Of a stretch of DNA of 64,000 nt, positions 26,177-35,520 are shown piece by piece. The first letter of the stretch is position 1. Every line of letters begins with the position of its first letter. This DNA is from Pontixanthobacter luteolus (GTDB lineage Bacteria > Pseudomonadota > Alphaproteobacteria > Sphingomonadales > Sphingomonadaceae), in assembly GCF_009828095.1 (NCBI RefSeq), contig NZ_WTYP01000002.1, positions 377,001 to 441,000 on the forward strand. Reading direction: 5' to 3'. The translations under genes were made by a program, and so were the position numbers. The notes under the pieces are model-generated. The model saw only the letters and a list, made by a program, of their open reading frames with translations. It did not search any database and was not told the DNA's origin.

Positions 26177-27070
26177 TCAGCCCTTTCGCCGTGCGCGCCA
26201 CACCCTGAACAAGACGCCCGGTGCCGCCAGGATCGGATGTTTCTCGCGCCACGGCGTCAACTTTACCGGCACGCCGGTGTGCCGTTCCACCTTCCACGCC
26301 GCATAACGGCCCGCACCCTCGAACGTTGTGCTCGCCTTCAGCAGGCGCACGATATTCAGCGGCTTGCCCCAGCGCCGCTGGCGCCGCCATTTCCGCTGCA
26401 CCGCTGCCTTCCAGTCCGCCCCTTCCTCGATCCGTATCGACCCGTCGGCGGCGGCCTGATGCCTGATCCCCGATGCCTGCAGCGCAGCCACGAAAAGTCC
26501 GCTGAAATGCGCACGGTTCAACGCGAGAATGGAATCCTCGCGCCCTGCCTTCTCGACGCGGAATTCAGCCTTGTAAGTCTCCCGGAACAGAGCACGCCAG
26601 AAATCATCCTCAACCCCCAGTTCGGGGCCTAGCGCGGCGGCGAAACGGCTTGCCGTGACAGCTGCGGCGCGCAGTGCCTGTACCACTTGCGAGCGCGCTT
26701 GATCATCCCTGTGCCAGACAAGCGAGCATGGCTGGACAAACCGCGCCCAGATCGTCGTATCGCGCGTTTCGCCGGCCGCAGCCTTGGTGAACACATCCAG
26801 CTGCATCGCCGCGACCTTGGCCCGCAGCGGCACACCGTCATATTCCCATTCGTGATAGCTCACCCGCGGCCAGATCCGGTCATCGGGTCCGGCCCGTTTC
26901 AGCAAGTAGAAATCGAGCACTCCGTCAAGCTCACCCGTCCGTCTGTTGGAGCCATAGAACAGCGCCGCGTCCGCCCCCGCTTCGGCTGCCAGCTTTTCTG
27001 CGAATGCGGCGACCGCAGGGTGCGGCTGAACGTCGATGCCGTGATTGATCCGCGTTTCCAGCGCATCCAT
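26177..27070 (-). CDS. Nucleotidyltransferase-like protein beside a lipid kinase
   Basis: A 297-residue protein. ALFYGSNRR followed by LDGVLDFYLL resembles the GS...DxD core of nucleotidyltransferases, and SYHEWEYDGVPL, AAMQLDVF continue it; a Tam41-like CDP-diacylglycerol synthase is one possibility. The C-terminus is very basic, which would suit a membrane surface. Its ATG overlaps the stop of the diacylglycerol-kinase-like gene (TAATG), so the two are coupled and probably act in the same phospholipid step. Not firmly identified. Confidence 0.55.
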   Translation of the reverse strand: MDALETRINHGIDVQPHPAVAAFAEKLAAEAGADAALFYGSNRRTGELDGVLDFYLLKRAGPDDRIWPRVSYHEWEYDGVPLRAKVAAMQLDVFTKAAAGETRDTTIWARFVQPCSLVWHRDDQARSQVVQALRAAAVTASRFAAALGPELGVEDDFWRALFRETYKAEFRVEKAGREDSILALNRAHFSGLFVAALQASGIRHQAAADGSIRIEEGADWKAAVQRKWRRQRRWGKPLNIVRLLKASTTFEGAGRYAAWKVERHTGVPVKLTPWREKHPILAAPGVLFRVWRARRKG

Positions 27071-28080
27071 TACGGCACCACGAAGTTCAATTCCGGGCCG
27101 GACGCCACGACATATGTGCCCGGCGGATAGGCTTCCCCGTCGAGGATATACTGGTCCCCGATCTGCAATTCGAATTCGTCGGCGGCCACTTGGTGGAAGC
27201 CGCCTTTGCCGGACGGCGAACCGAGGATCCCCGAGAAATACAAAGGCAGTTTTGCCAGAGTGCGGCGGCGCGGCTTGTCGAGCACCGCCAGCCGCAGCCC
27301 GGAATGTTCAGTGCTGAAGAGCTTTATTCCCGCAGGAAATTTCTCAAGCGTGGAAGCAAGGAAGATGCTGCGGGTTGCAGGATCACCGTGGCCGCTATGC
27401 GGCATCGGCGCGCGTTCGCTGCCCAGATGGATCTGCATTGGTGTGCCCCGGCGCCAGATATTGGAATCGCTGCCGAACAGGCCCTGCAACACCCCCCATA
27501 CCGAGGTCACCCCGACAGCCAGACTGTTGAACGCGCCCATCCGGTGTGCGTCCTGGCCCGCCCTGATGCCGGTGGTGAAAGCGCCGCCGCCCATGATGAA
27601 GCCGAGCATCGAAGGGCCGCAGCCAGAAATCGTTTCGCTGCCCCCGTTTTTGGGCGTGATCGAGATCGGGCGGCGCCTGATCCTGCGTCCGCCGGGATAG
27701 GCCGCAATCGCTTCGGCCAGTGTCCACCCGGCAGGTGCGCCCAGATCGACGTTCAGCGCATTTGTCTTGCCCTTGGGCAACACCGCCAGATCGGGCCAGC
27801 TGTCTCCGAACACGACCTGTCCGCAGCTCAGCACGTCGCGAACGGTGCCGTCGCCGCCATTGATGATCAGGAAATCAATATCGAAAGCCGCAAGCTCGGC
27901 CAGCGCCTTGGGTATGTCCGTTCGCTGTGCGGGCTGCCGCACATGCACATTGGGCAGGCTTGCCACATCAAGGTCTTGCCCCTGATTGCGGTGGCTGCGC
28001 GGGTTGTAGATAATACCGACAACCGGATCGGCATGCCTTACGGGCGAGGCTGAGTTCGATTGGTCGGTTGTGCCGGTCAT
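27070..28080 (-). CDS. Diacylglycerol kinase catalytic-domain protein
   Basis: A 336-residue protein with the kinase signature INGGDGTVRDVLS (NGGDGT at residues 74-79) and VLPKGKTNALNVDLG, as in DgkB/YegS/LCB5-type lipid kinases. These phosphorylate diacylglycerol, sphingoid bases or related lipids; in a sphingolipid-making group a ceramide or sphingoid substrate is conceivable but unproven. It is coupled to the nucleotidyltransferase-like gene and divergent from the M20 hydrolase. Confidence 0.85.
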   Translation of the reverse strand: MTGTTDQSNSASPVRHADPVVGIIYNPRSHRNQGQDLDVASLPNVHVRQPAQRTDIPKALAELAAFDIDFLIINGGDGTVRDVLSCGQVVFGDSWPDLAVLPKGKTNALNVDLGAPAGWTLAEAIAAYPGGRRIRRRPISITPKNGGSETISGCGPSMLGFIMGGGAFTTGIRAGQDAHRMGAFNSLAVGVTSVWGVLQGLFGSDSNIWRRGTPMQIHLGSERAPMPHSGHGDPATRSIFLASTLEKFPAGIKLFSTEHSGLRLAVLDKPRRRTLAKLPLYFSGILGSPSGKGGFHQVAADEFELQIGDQYILDGEAYPPGTYVVASGPELNFVVP

Positions 28081-28138
28081 TGCTCGCTCGCCTTAAACCC
28101 TGCGAGGTCGGTTCGGCCAGACCATGAGGGATGATTTC

Positions 28139-28182
28139 ACCGCCCTTGAATGGGGCGGCCACGGCTTACATGCAAGGGCGGT
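28139..28182. promoter_or_regulatory. Two mutually exclusive stem-loops in a divergent gap
   Basis: ACCGCCCTTG (28139-28148) pairs perfectly with CAAGGGCGGT (28173-28182). Its left arm can instead pair with GGGCGG at 28153-28158 (6 bp, 7-nt loop). The structures exclude each other. They lie between the lipid kinase and M20 genes and, at DNA level, could also be operator half-sites. Confidence 0.35.
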
Positions 28183-28228
28183 CTAAAATATGCGAGACGC
28201 AGCCCCGGCATTGCTTTAATCCGGCGCA

Positions 28229-29449
28229 ATGCAGACTGCCGAACTTTTCGACGCCGCCCGCGGGCTGTCAGACCGCATTGTGGCCCTGCGCCGCGCCATC
28301 CATGCAGAGCCCGAGCTGGGCCTTCAGACGCCCATGACCAGTGCCAAGGTTCGGCAAGCGTTGGCGGGCCTGCCGCTGGAATGGCGCGAGGGCGGCGCCA
28401 CCACCGGCATGGTCGCCACGCTGAAAGGCACAGCCCCGGCGAGCGGCCAGACGCGCCGCGTATTGCTGCGCGGCGACATGGATGCGCTGCCGATGCCCGA
28501 GCAAACGGGGCTTGAATTTGCCTCCACGATCGAGGGGCGCATGCACGCCTGCGGCCATGACACGCACACGGCGATGCTGGCCGGTGCGGCGGAGCTGCTG
28601 GCTGCGCGGCGCAGCGAATTTTCCGGCGAGATACAATTCATGTTCCAGCCGGGGGAGGAGGGGCACCACGGCGCGCGCTTCATGCTGGAGGACGGGCTGA
28701 TCGACCCGCTACCCGATGCGGCATTTGCACTGCACATCATGCCCAATGCCCCGTTCGGGGTGGTTGCCGGCAAGCCCGGCCCGCTGATGGCCGCCGCCGA
28801 TCAGTTCGATATCCGGATCACCGGCAAAGGCGGCCACGCGTCCATGCCGCATGATACACACGACCCCGTGCCGGCAGCGGCGGCGCTGGTGACAGCGCTT
28901 CAGACCATGGTGACGCGCCGGTTCAACGCAGCGGATGCTGTGATCGTCACCGTTACCCAGTTGATCGCAGGCACCACCCACAATGTGATACCCGACACCG
29001 CGGAACTGAGAGGCACGATGCGCTCGCTCTCACCCAGACACAGGAAACAATTGCACACCCTGATCCGCGAAACCGCACAGGGGATCGCCCAAGCAAACAG
29101 TGTCGAGGCGGAAGTAAAGATAACACCCGGCTTTCCCGTCACCATCTGCGATCCGCGCGCGGTCGACCTTGGCCGGCAGGCGGTGCACGATACTCTAGGT
29201 CAGCATTCATGGAGCGACCTGCCCGCCCCGATCATGGGGGCGGAAGATTTCGCCTATCTGCTGGAGAAGGTTCCCGGGGCGATGTTCTTCCTTGGGGTCG
29301 CGCCCGAGGGGGATGACTGGCATTCATGCTGCGGCATCCATTCCTCGCGTATGCATGTCGATGAAGCGGCGCTGCCGCATGGCACCGCAGTGCTATCCGC
29401 GTGCGCGCTGCGCTTTCTGGATCAGGGCTTCGGCGGGGCCGCGAACTGA
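28229..29449 (+). CDS. M20-family amidohydrolase (hippurate-hydrolase-like)
   Basis: A 406-residue zinc hydrolase. RRAIHAEPELGLQT, LRGDMDALPMPEQTG, MHACGHDTHTAML (metal Cys108 and His110), PGEEG and the final PIMGAEDFAYLL are the marks of the M20D amidohydrolases that remove acyl groups from amino acids (hippurate, N-acetylated or IAA-amino-acid substrates). No signal peptide, so cytoplasmic. An acyl-CoA ligase follows 88 bp downstream. Confidence 0.92.
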   Translation: MQTAELFDAARGLSDRIVALRRAIHAEPELGLQTPMTSAKVRQALAGLPLEWREGGATTGMVATLKGTAPASGQTRRVLLRGDMDALPMPEQTGLEFASTIEGRMHACGHDTHTAMLAGAAELLAARRSEFSGEIQFMFQPGEEGHHGARFMLEDGLIDPLPDAAFALHIMPNAPFGVVAGKPGPLMAAADQFDIRITGKGGHASMPHDTHDPVPAAAALVTALQTMVTRRFNAADAVIVTVTQLIAGTTHNVIPDTAELRGTMRSLSPRHRKQLHTLIRETAQGIAQANSVEAEVKITPGFPVTICDPRAVDLGRQAVHDTLGQHSWSDLPAPIMGAEDFAYLLEKVPGAMFFLGVAPEGDDWHSCCGIHSSRMHVDEAALPHGTAVLSACALRFLDQGFGGAAN

Positions 29450-29537
29450 TCGGCCATTTACGCCGCGCAACATTCGCTACATGGTTACCAGCATACGAGC
29501 CGAATGATTCGGCCAGAGGATGCTGGAGAGACCGATA

Positions 29538-31094
29538 ATGTCCGAGGACAACCCCTATTACCCAACCTATGGTGCTGCGCTGACCGATTGGGCGGCCAAG
29601 ACGCCGGATCAGGTGGCCCTGCGGTATGGCGAACGGACTACCGATTACAAAACCTATGACCGGCACGCGACGCAGATCGCCAACGGTCTTGCCGCGATGG
29701 GCCTCAAGAAAGGCGACCGGGTGGCATATTTCGGAAAGAACAGCGACCGATCGGTGGAGCTGGCCATGGGCGCGGCCCGCGCCGGGATGGTCTTCATCCC
29801 GATCATCTGGCGGCTTGCCCCCAAGGAAGTGGAATTCATCCTGCAGGATTCGGGCGCGGGTGTGCTGTTTGTAGAGCCGGAATTTGCCGATCAGCTGCCT
29901 TTCGATGGCAACACAATCCTGACCGATGACAGTTTCGACGAGTGGCGCGATGCGCAGTCGGACGCGGCCGTCACCACCGCAGTCGATGCGCATGACGGCC
30001 TGCTCCAGCTGTACACCTCGGGCACCACCGGCCTGCCCAAGGGCGTGGTACTGAGCCATCACAACGGCACCCATTTCCGTCCGTTGATGAAACAGCACAA
30101 CATCTATTGGTATTGCGCCGATGCGGGCGACACGATGATCTTTGCGATGCCTTACGGGCATATCGCCGGTGTCGGGACAGCATTGGGCGCGGTGCTCGGC
30201 GGGCAGGAATTGATCATCCACCGCGAATTCGACCCCGCACAGCTGATCGCAGATGTCGAGAAATACCGGGTGAAATGGCTGTTTCTGGTCCCGGCAGCGC
30301 TCGGGATCATGCTGGCCCATCCCGATGCGGAGAACGCCGACTTCTCCTCTGTCAAAGGGCTTACCTACGGTGCCAGCCCGATCCCTCTCGACATGCTGAA
30401 AGAAGGGGTGGAACGGCTCAAATGCGATTTCGCCCAGCTATACGGCCTGACCGAAACGTTCGGCACGGTGATCAGCCTGTCGCCTGACGATCACAAGCCG
30501 GAGAATATCCAGGGCCGCGAACACGTGATGAAATCTGCCGGCAAACCGATGCCGGGTGTCGAAGTCCGGATCATGGATGAGGACCTCAACGCGCTGCCCG
30601 CGGGCCAGACCGGCGAAGTGGCAATCCGCAGCGATGCGGTGATGCTCGGTTACTGGAACCGACCGGAAGAAAACGACAAGGCGATGATCGGCGATGGCTG
30701 GTTTCGCACCGGCGACGCCGGCATGCTGGATGAAGAGGGCTATCTCTACATCCAGGACCGGATCAAGGACATGATCATCACCGGCGGCGAAAACGTTTAC
30801 CCCGCGCAGGTCGAAAGCGCCGTTTACGGCCACCCCGACATTGCCGACATCGCGGTAATCGGCGTCCCCGACGACAAGTGGGGCGAAGCGGTGAAGGCCG
30901 TGGTTGTCGCCAAACCGGGCAGCAATCTGACAGAGGAGGACGTGATCGCCTATGCCAAGGGTCAGATCGCCGGCTTCAAATGCCCCAAGACAGTGGACTT
31001 CATCGACGCCCTGCCGCGCAACCCCTCAGGCAAGATCCTCCGCCGCGAACTGCGCGCACCCTACTGGGAAGGCAAAGAGAGGGCGGTAAACTAG
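29538..31094 (+). CDS. AMP-forming acyl-CoA ligase
   Basis: A 518-residue adenylate-forming enzyme. LYTSGTTGLPKGVVLSH is the AMP-binding motif; YGLTETFG, GWFRTGDAGMLDEEGYLYIQDR, DMIITGGENVYPAQVE and the catalytic Lys in NPSGKILRRELR complete it. It activates a carboxylic acid, probably a medium or long-chain fatty acid, to its CoA thioester. The ATG at 29538 with GGAGAG before it is preferred over one six codons upstream. It ends 7 bp before the tRNA fragment that bounds the efflux islet. Confidence 0.92.
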   Translation: MSEDNPYYPTYGAALTDWAAKTPDQVALRYGERTTDYKTYDRHATQIANGLAAMGLKKGDRVAYFGKNSDRSVELAMGAARAGMVFIPIIWRLAPKEVEFILQDSGAGVLFVEPEFADQLPFDGNTILTDDSFDEWRDAQSDAAVTTAVDAHDGLLQLYTSGTTGLPKGVVLSHHNGTHFRPLMKQHNIYWYCADAGDTMIFAMPYGHIAGVGTALGAVLGGQELIIHREFDPAQLIADVEKYRVKWLFLVPAALGIMLAHPDAENADFSSVKGLTYGASPIPLDMLKEGVERLKCDFAQLYGLTETFGTVISLSPDDHKPENIQGREHVMKSAGKPMPGVEVRIMDEDLNALPAGQTGEVAIRSDAVMLGYWNRPEENDKAMIGDGWFRTGDAGMLDEEGYLYIQDRIKDMIITGGENVYPAQVESAVYGHPDIADIAVIGVPDDKWGEAVKAVVVAKPGSNLTEEDVIAYAKGQIAGFKCPKTVDFIDALPRNPSGKILRRELRAPYWEGKERAVN

Positions 31095-31101
31095 GAAAAA
31101 C

Positions 31102-31139
31102 TGGCGCACCCGAGAGGATTCGAACCTGTGGCCTCTGCC
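31102..31139 (-). repeat. Duplicated 3' half of tRNA-Arg (att-site repeat)
   Basis: These 38 bases match 38858-38895, the 3' half of the intact tRNA-Arg(CCG) including CCA, with one mismatch (31128 against 38884). Similarity stops at the anticodon stem. Same orientation as the intact gene. This is what a tyrosine-recombinase element leaves at its far end after integrating into a tRNA 3' end. Confidence 0.9.
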
Positions 31140-31172
31140 ATCGCCGTGACCAAGGCTAATTTGGCACCTGAC

Positions 31173-32396
31173 TTAATCGCCGAGCCACAGCTCGTGGCTG
31201 TCGATACGTAGCTTGGTGATGGCGCGCATGGCTTCGGCTCGGGCTTCGGCTTCGATACGAAAGGCATCGTGGACCATGCGCTCGCCCAGCAGCAGGTCGG
31301 CCAGGTCGATCTCGCCGAGTTGGTGCCCGCGGCGCAGCTTGGCCAAAGCTGTCATCTGGGCCTCCACCGTCTCGGACGATCGCTCCCAAGCAGCAAGGCG
31401 ATAACGCGCCTCGGCCACATCAGCTCTGGCAGTTTCCTGAACGTTGTACCGGGCGAGCTGCTCCTCGGCGCGCGCCGCTGACGCGCTTGCCCCAGCCTCG
31501 CTGGCCAGAGCTTTGCGATGGCCGCCGCCCAGCGGCACAGAAACCACCACGCCGGCTCCGCGCTCAAGGCCGCCAAATTCGGAAAAAACCCTGAGGCCGA
31601 TAGTCGGATCAGCCATTCGGTCAGCCGCTGCCCGGTCTGCTGCGGCTGCCTTGCGCGCGCTTTGCGCTTCAGCAGCGGTGATCAGATGGCTGTTGACCAC
31701 GACAAGGTCGCCAAGCTGAGACAGACGCGCATCTGCGATCTCCGGCACCGGAACTTCAGGCACTTCGGTTGGAAGCAGGAGCCCGGCAAACTGCACTTCG
31801 AGGCGTGAGCGAGCCAGCGAAGCCAGACCTCTCGATTGTTCGAGCATACGCCGTGCTTCGGAAAGTGCGGCCTGTGCCTGATCGACTTCCAGCTGTGCAG
31901 CATCACGCAGGTCGCGCCGGCGCTCGACAGCGGCAAGTGCTCTTTCGTAATTCCTGACCGCCAAGCGATCGACCCGCTCCTGCGCCCCGGCGGACAGCCA
32001 ATCAAACCAATGCGAGGCGAGCAAAAGCGCCGCTTCGTGACGGGCATCTTCGGCAAGGTTTTCCGCAACGTCGAAGCCGTGCCTGCCGATCTCCCGGTCG
32101 AGCCGAGCCTTGCCCGGCAAACGAAACGCACGGCTCAATTGCGCATCGTACTCATCAAATTGCCCGCCGCCATTGACGCTGCGGCGCTGGTACGTGCCTT
32201 GAACGCTGAATTCGTAGGGGCCCTTTTTCAGCCCCTCCGCCCGCGCGCGCGCCGCTTCGAGCCGCGCACGCGCAGCTGCGACGCTGGGGTGGTCGTCAAG
32301 CGCCTTCAACACCAATGTCTCTTCAGGCAGGCCCTGTTCGGCGGCGAGCGGGCTTGCAAGACCAAGCAGGGGCAGCAGGATTGTCAGAAACCGCAT
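31173..32396 (-). CDS. Outer-membrane efflux protein (TolC/CzcC type)
   Basis: A 407-residue protein with a signal peptide ending LAAE (about residue 19) and two long alpha-helical repeats typical of the outer-membrane efflux family (KALDDHPSVAAARARLEAARARAEG; later YRLAAWERSSETVEAQ and GEIDLADLLLGER). It forms the exit channel of the tripartite pump. The ATG at 32396 is one base past the pump gene's stop (TGATATG), so the two are coupled. Confidence 0.88.
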   Translation of the reverse strand: MRFLTILLPLLGLASPLAAEQGLPEETLVLKALDDHPSVAAARARLEAARARAEGLKKGPYEFSVQGTYQRRSVNGGGQFDEYDAQLSRAFRLPGKARLDREIGRHGFDVAENLAEDARHEAALLLASHWFDWLSAGAQERVDRLAVRNYERALAAVERRRDLRDAAQLEVDQAQAALSEARRMLEQSRGLASLARSRLEVQFAGLLLPTEVPEVPVPEIADARLSQLGDLVVVNSHLITAAEAQSARKAAAADRAAADRMADPTIGLRVFSEFGGLERGAGVVVSVPLGGGHRKALASEAGASASAARAEEQLARYNVQETARADVAEARYRLAAWERSSETVEAQMTALAKLRRGHQLGEIDLADLLLGERMVHDAFRIEAEARAEAMRAITKLRIDSHELWLGD

Positions 32397-32397
32397 A

Positions 32398-35300
32398 TCA
32401 GTCCTCCACCGGATGCAGCATATCGCCGGCCTCGCGCTCGGCAGCACTCTCGCCAAAACGTTCGTAAAGAATCGGCAGAAGGACCAGCGTGAGCAGCGTT
32501 GCGGAGACAAGTCCGCCGATGACAACGATGGCGAGCGGCTTCTGAATTTCTGAACCCGGGCCCGTCGCAAACAACAAAGGAACAAGGCCAAAGGCTGCAA
32601 TGCTAGCGGTCATCAAAACAGGACGCAGCCTTCGTTCGGCTCCTCGTCTGACTGCTTCGGGCAGCGGCATGCCCTCTTCCCGCAGCTGGCGAAAATAGGT
32701 CACCATGACGAGCCCGTTCAGAACCGCGATGCCGAGCAAGGCAATGAAGCCGACAGAGGCAGGAACCGAGAGGTATTCGCCCGAGACAGCCAGCGCGATC
32801 ATCCCGCCAACCACCGCGAAGGGGATATTGGTAAGGATCAACAACGAGGCCCGCACCGAACCGAGGGTGAAATACAGGATGGCGAAGATCAGCAGGATCG
32901 AAACCGGCAGGACGACCATCAGCCTTGCCGATGCACGCTGCTGATTTTCGAACTGCCCGCCCCATTCGAGCCGATACCCTTGCGGCAAAGTGACATTGGC
33001 AGCGATGTCAGCCTTTGCATCATCGACATAGCCGACCAGATCACGGCCCGAGACGAAAGCCTGCACCATGGCATAGCGCGAGCCATTTTCGTGTTCGAGC
33101 TTGACCGGCCCTTCGACCTGGCTGACCTGCGCGACGTCGCTTGCGCGCACAAGTTGCCCCGAAGGTGCGCGATAGGCCAGATCGGCAAAGCTCTGCGCCG
33201 TTAGCTTTCCCGATCCTTCGCCCCGCATCATGATCGGCACCCGGCGCACACCATCTGCGACGATACCGGCGTTTACGCCTTCGACCTGGGCGCGCATCAT
33301 ATCCTGCAGGTCAGCAACCGGCATTCCAACGCGTCCCGCCGCAACACGGTCTATATCGACCAGCAGATAATCAACCTGGTCATTGGCCACCGTCGCGGCC
33401 TCGCTGGTGCCTTCAATGGTTTCCAACCGGGTTTGGATTTCCCCGGCCAGCCGCGACAATGCATCGAGATCGGGACCGAACAGCTTGATCGCCAGATCAC
33501 CGCGCGCGCCGGTAAGCATTTCGGAGGTGCGCATGTCGATCGGCTGGGTGAAAGTCGGCTCGATACCGGGGAACTGCTCCAGTACCTTGCGCAGTTCGCC
33601 CAGCAGCCAGTCCTTGTCCTGCACCCGCCAATCTTCGCGCGGTTTGAGCTGAAGGAAGCTGTCGGTTTCATTGGGGCTCATTGGATCAAGGCCCAGCTCG
33701 TCCGAGCCGACGCGGGCGATTACGGCTTCGACCTCGGGCACTTGCTCAAGGATCGCGCGCTGCACCTTCAAATCCCCTTCGACGCTGTGTTCGATGGAGA
33801 TAGAGGGCAGCTTGGTCAGCTGAACGATGATCGAGCCTTCATCCATCACCGGAAGGAAGGTTTTGCCTGTGACGCTGTAAGCGCCAACGGTTAGAGCGAG
33901 ACCGATACCCGCTATGGAAAACACGCGCCTTTTGTGGGCGAAGGACCCGGCCAGCAGTGATGAATAACGCGGCGAGATCTTGCGCATGAGCCATGGTTCG
34001 TGATGGCTTTCATCTTGCGGGGGCTTCACTTTGAGCAGGTAGAAAGCCAGCACCGGGACCAGCGTCAGCGACAACACCAGCGCCGAGGCGAGCGCGAGAA
34101 CGATGGTCAGCGCCACGGGACTGAACAGTTTGCCTTCCAGCCCTTCGAGCGTGAGCAACGGCAGGAACACCAGCGCGATAATTGCCAGGCCCGAGGCAAC
34201 TGGCTTCGCGACCTCTGCCGAGGCGATAAAGACATTGTGCAACTTGCTGCTCTTGGCGTGTTGGGGATCGGAGAGCCGCTCGACCACATTCTCGACCACA
34301 ACAACCGCGCCATCGACCAGAATGCCGACCGCGATGGCAAGCCCGCCAAGACTCATGAGATTGGCGCTGAGCCCGATTGACCGCATGAAGATGAACGTCA
34401 GCAGCGCTGCCATTGGCAGGGCCAGCGCGACGATCACAGAGGCCCGGATATCGCCAAGAAACAAGAGCAGCAGGATCACGACCAGCACGGTCGCTTCGAG
34501 CAGCGCGGATTCAACCGTTCCAACGGCGCGCGTAATAAGGTCCGAACGGTCATAGAAAACATTGATGCTCATGCCTTCGGGAAGGCTGGGCTGTATCTCT
34601 TCCAGCCGTTCCTTCACCCCTTCGACAACTTGGGAGGCATCGGCCCCGCGCAGAGCAATAACGAGCCCCTGCACCGCTTCACCCTCGCCATTTTTGGTTA
34701 CCGCGCCATAGCGGGTGAGGCTGCCGGTGCGTACACTGGCGACGTCGCCGACGCGCACTACAGCGCCATTGCCGGATTTGACGACCACAGCGGCGAGGTC
34801 TTCCAGTGTGCGGATTGCTCCGGTGGAGCGGACGATGAGGGATTCCTCACCGCTAGTCAGACGGCCTGCGCCATCGTTGCGGTTGCTCATCTCGATGGCT
34901 TCAGCAAGATCTGCGGTAGAGAGGCCCGCGGCAGCAAGAGACGCAGCCCGTGGCGCAACTTCGAAAGTCTCGACATAGCCGCCCAGCGCGTTGACATCCG
35001 CAACCCCGGGCACCGTGCGCAGAGCAGGGCGCACGGTCCAATCCAGCACCGTGCGCTTTTCGGAAAGCGATTGCGGGCCTTCGAGCGTGAACATGAACAT
35101 TTCGGACAGCGGGGTGGAGATCGGAGCCAGCCCGCCCTCAACCGTCGCCGGCAAATCCCCCATCACCGCAGCAAGCCGTTCGGCAACCTGCTGGCGCGCC
35201 CAATAGATGTCAGTGCTGTCCTGGAAATCGATGGTGATGTCAGCAATCGCATATTTCGCAACCGAGCGAAGCGTCGTCTGCTCGGGAATGCCGAGCATTT

Positions 35301-35514
35301 CCATTTCAATCGGGGTGACAACCCGGCTTTCGACCTCTTCCGGCGTCATCCCCGGCGCTTTGAGAATGATCTTTACCTGTGTGGTGCTAATATCGGGGAA
35401 GGCATCAATGGGAAGCTTGGCAAAAGACCACGCACCGATGCCTGCCAGCACCAGCGCCAGGCCAATCACCGCAAGACGCAGGTTGAGCGCCCTCTCGACT
35501 AGGTTGCGCAGCAT
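32398..35514 (-). CDS. Heavy-metal efflux RND pump, CzcA/CusA family
   Basis: A full-length 1038-residue inner-membrane proton antiporter with the usual 12 transmembrane segments and two large periplasmic loops. KLPIDAFPDISTTQVKI and GMTPEEVESRVVTPIEMEMLG are HME family marks. In helix 4 the proton-relay motif reads AIAVGILVDGAVVVVEN: Asp401 and Glu408 are present, but the first Asp of the Zn/Co/Cd pumps (DFG...) is Ala395, as in CusA-type pumps. The substrate could therefore be Cu/Ag or another metal; it is not settled by sequence. Confidence 0.93.
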   Translation of the reverse strand: MLRNLVERALNLRLAVIGLALVLAGIGAWSFAKLPIDAFPDISTTQVKIILKAPGMTPEEVESRVVTPIEMEMLGIPEQTTLRSVAKYAIADITIDFQDSTDIYWARQQVAERLAAVMGDLPATVEGGLAPISTPLSEMFMFTLEGPQSLSEKRTVLDWTVRPALRTVPGVADVNALGGYVETFEVAPRAASLAAAGLSTADLAEAIEMSNRNDGAGRLTSGEESLIVRSTGAIRTLEDLAAVVVKSGNGAVVRVGDVASVRTGSLTRYGAVTKNGEGEAVQGLVIALRGADASQVVEGVKERLEEIQPSLPEGMSINVFYDRSDLITRAVGTVESALLEATVLVVILLLLFLGDIRASVIVALALPMAALLTFIFMRSIGLSANLMSLGGLAIAVGILVDGAVVVVENVVERLSDPQHAKSSKLHNVFIASAEVAKPVASGLAIIALVFLPLLTLEGLEGKLFSPVALTIVLALASALVLSLTLVPVLAFYLLKVKPPQDESHHEPWLMRKISPRYSSLLAGSFAHKRRVFSIAGIGLALTVGAYSVTGKTFLPVMDEGSIIVQLTKLPSISIEHSVEGDLKVQRAILEQVPEVEAVIARVGSDELGLDPMSPNETDSFLQLKPREDWRVQDKDWLLGELRKVLEQFPGIEPTFTQPIDMRTSEMLTGARGDLAIKLFGPDLDALSRLAGEIQTRLETIEGTSEAATVANDQVDYLLVDIDRVAAGRVGMPVADLQDMMRAQVEGVNAGIVADGVRRVPIMMRGEGSGKLTAQSFADLAYRAPSGQLVRASDVAQVSQVEGPVKLEHENGSRYAMVQAFVSGRDLVGYVDDAKADIAANVTLPQGYRLEWGGQFENQQRASARLMVVLPVSILLIFAILYFTLGSVRASLLILTNIPFAVVGGMIALAVSGEYLSVPASVGFIALLGIAVLNGLVMVTYFRQLREEGMPLPEAVRRGAERRLRPVLMTASIAAFGLVPLLFATGPGSEIQKPLAIVVIGGLVSATLLTLVLLPILYERFGESAAEREAGDMLHPVED

Positions 35515-35520
35515 GCCGCC

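Noticed and set aside
26177-27070. Nucleotidyltransferase as a lasso tailoring enzyme
   Set aside because: It is on the opposite strand, coupled to the lipid kinase, and lacks the pattern of the tailoring family; phospholipid metabolism fits better.
31140-31172. Possible integrase or excisionase remnant next to the tRNA fragment
   Set aside because: Only 33 bases separate the repeat from the outer-membrane efflux gene and they encode nothing recognisable.
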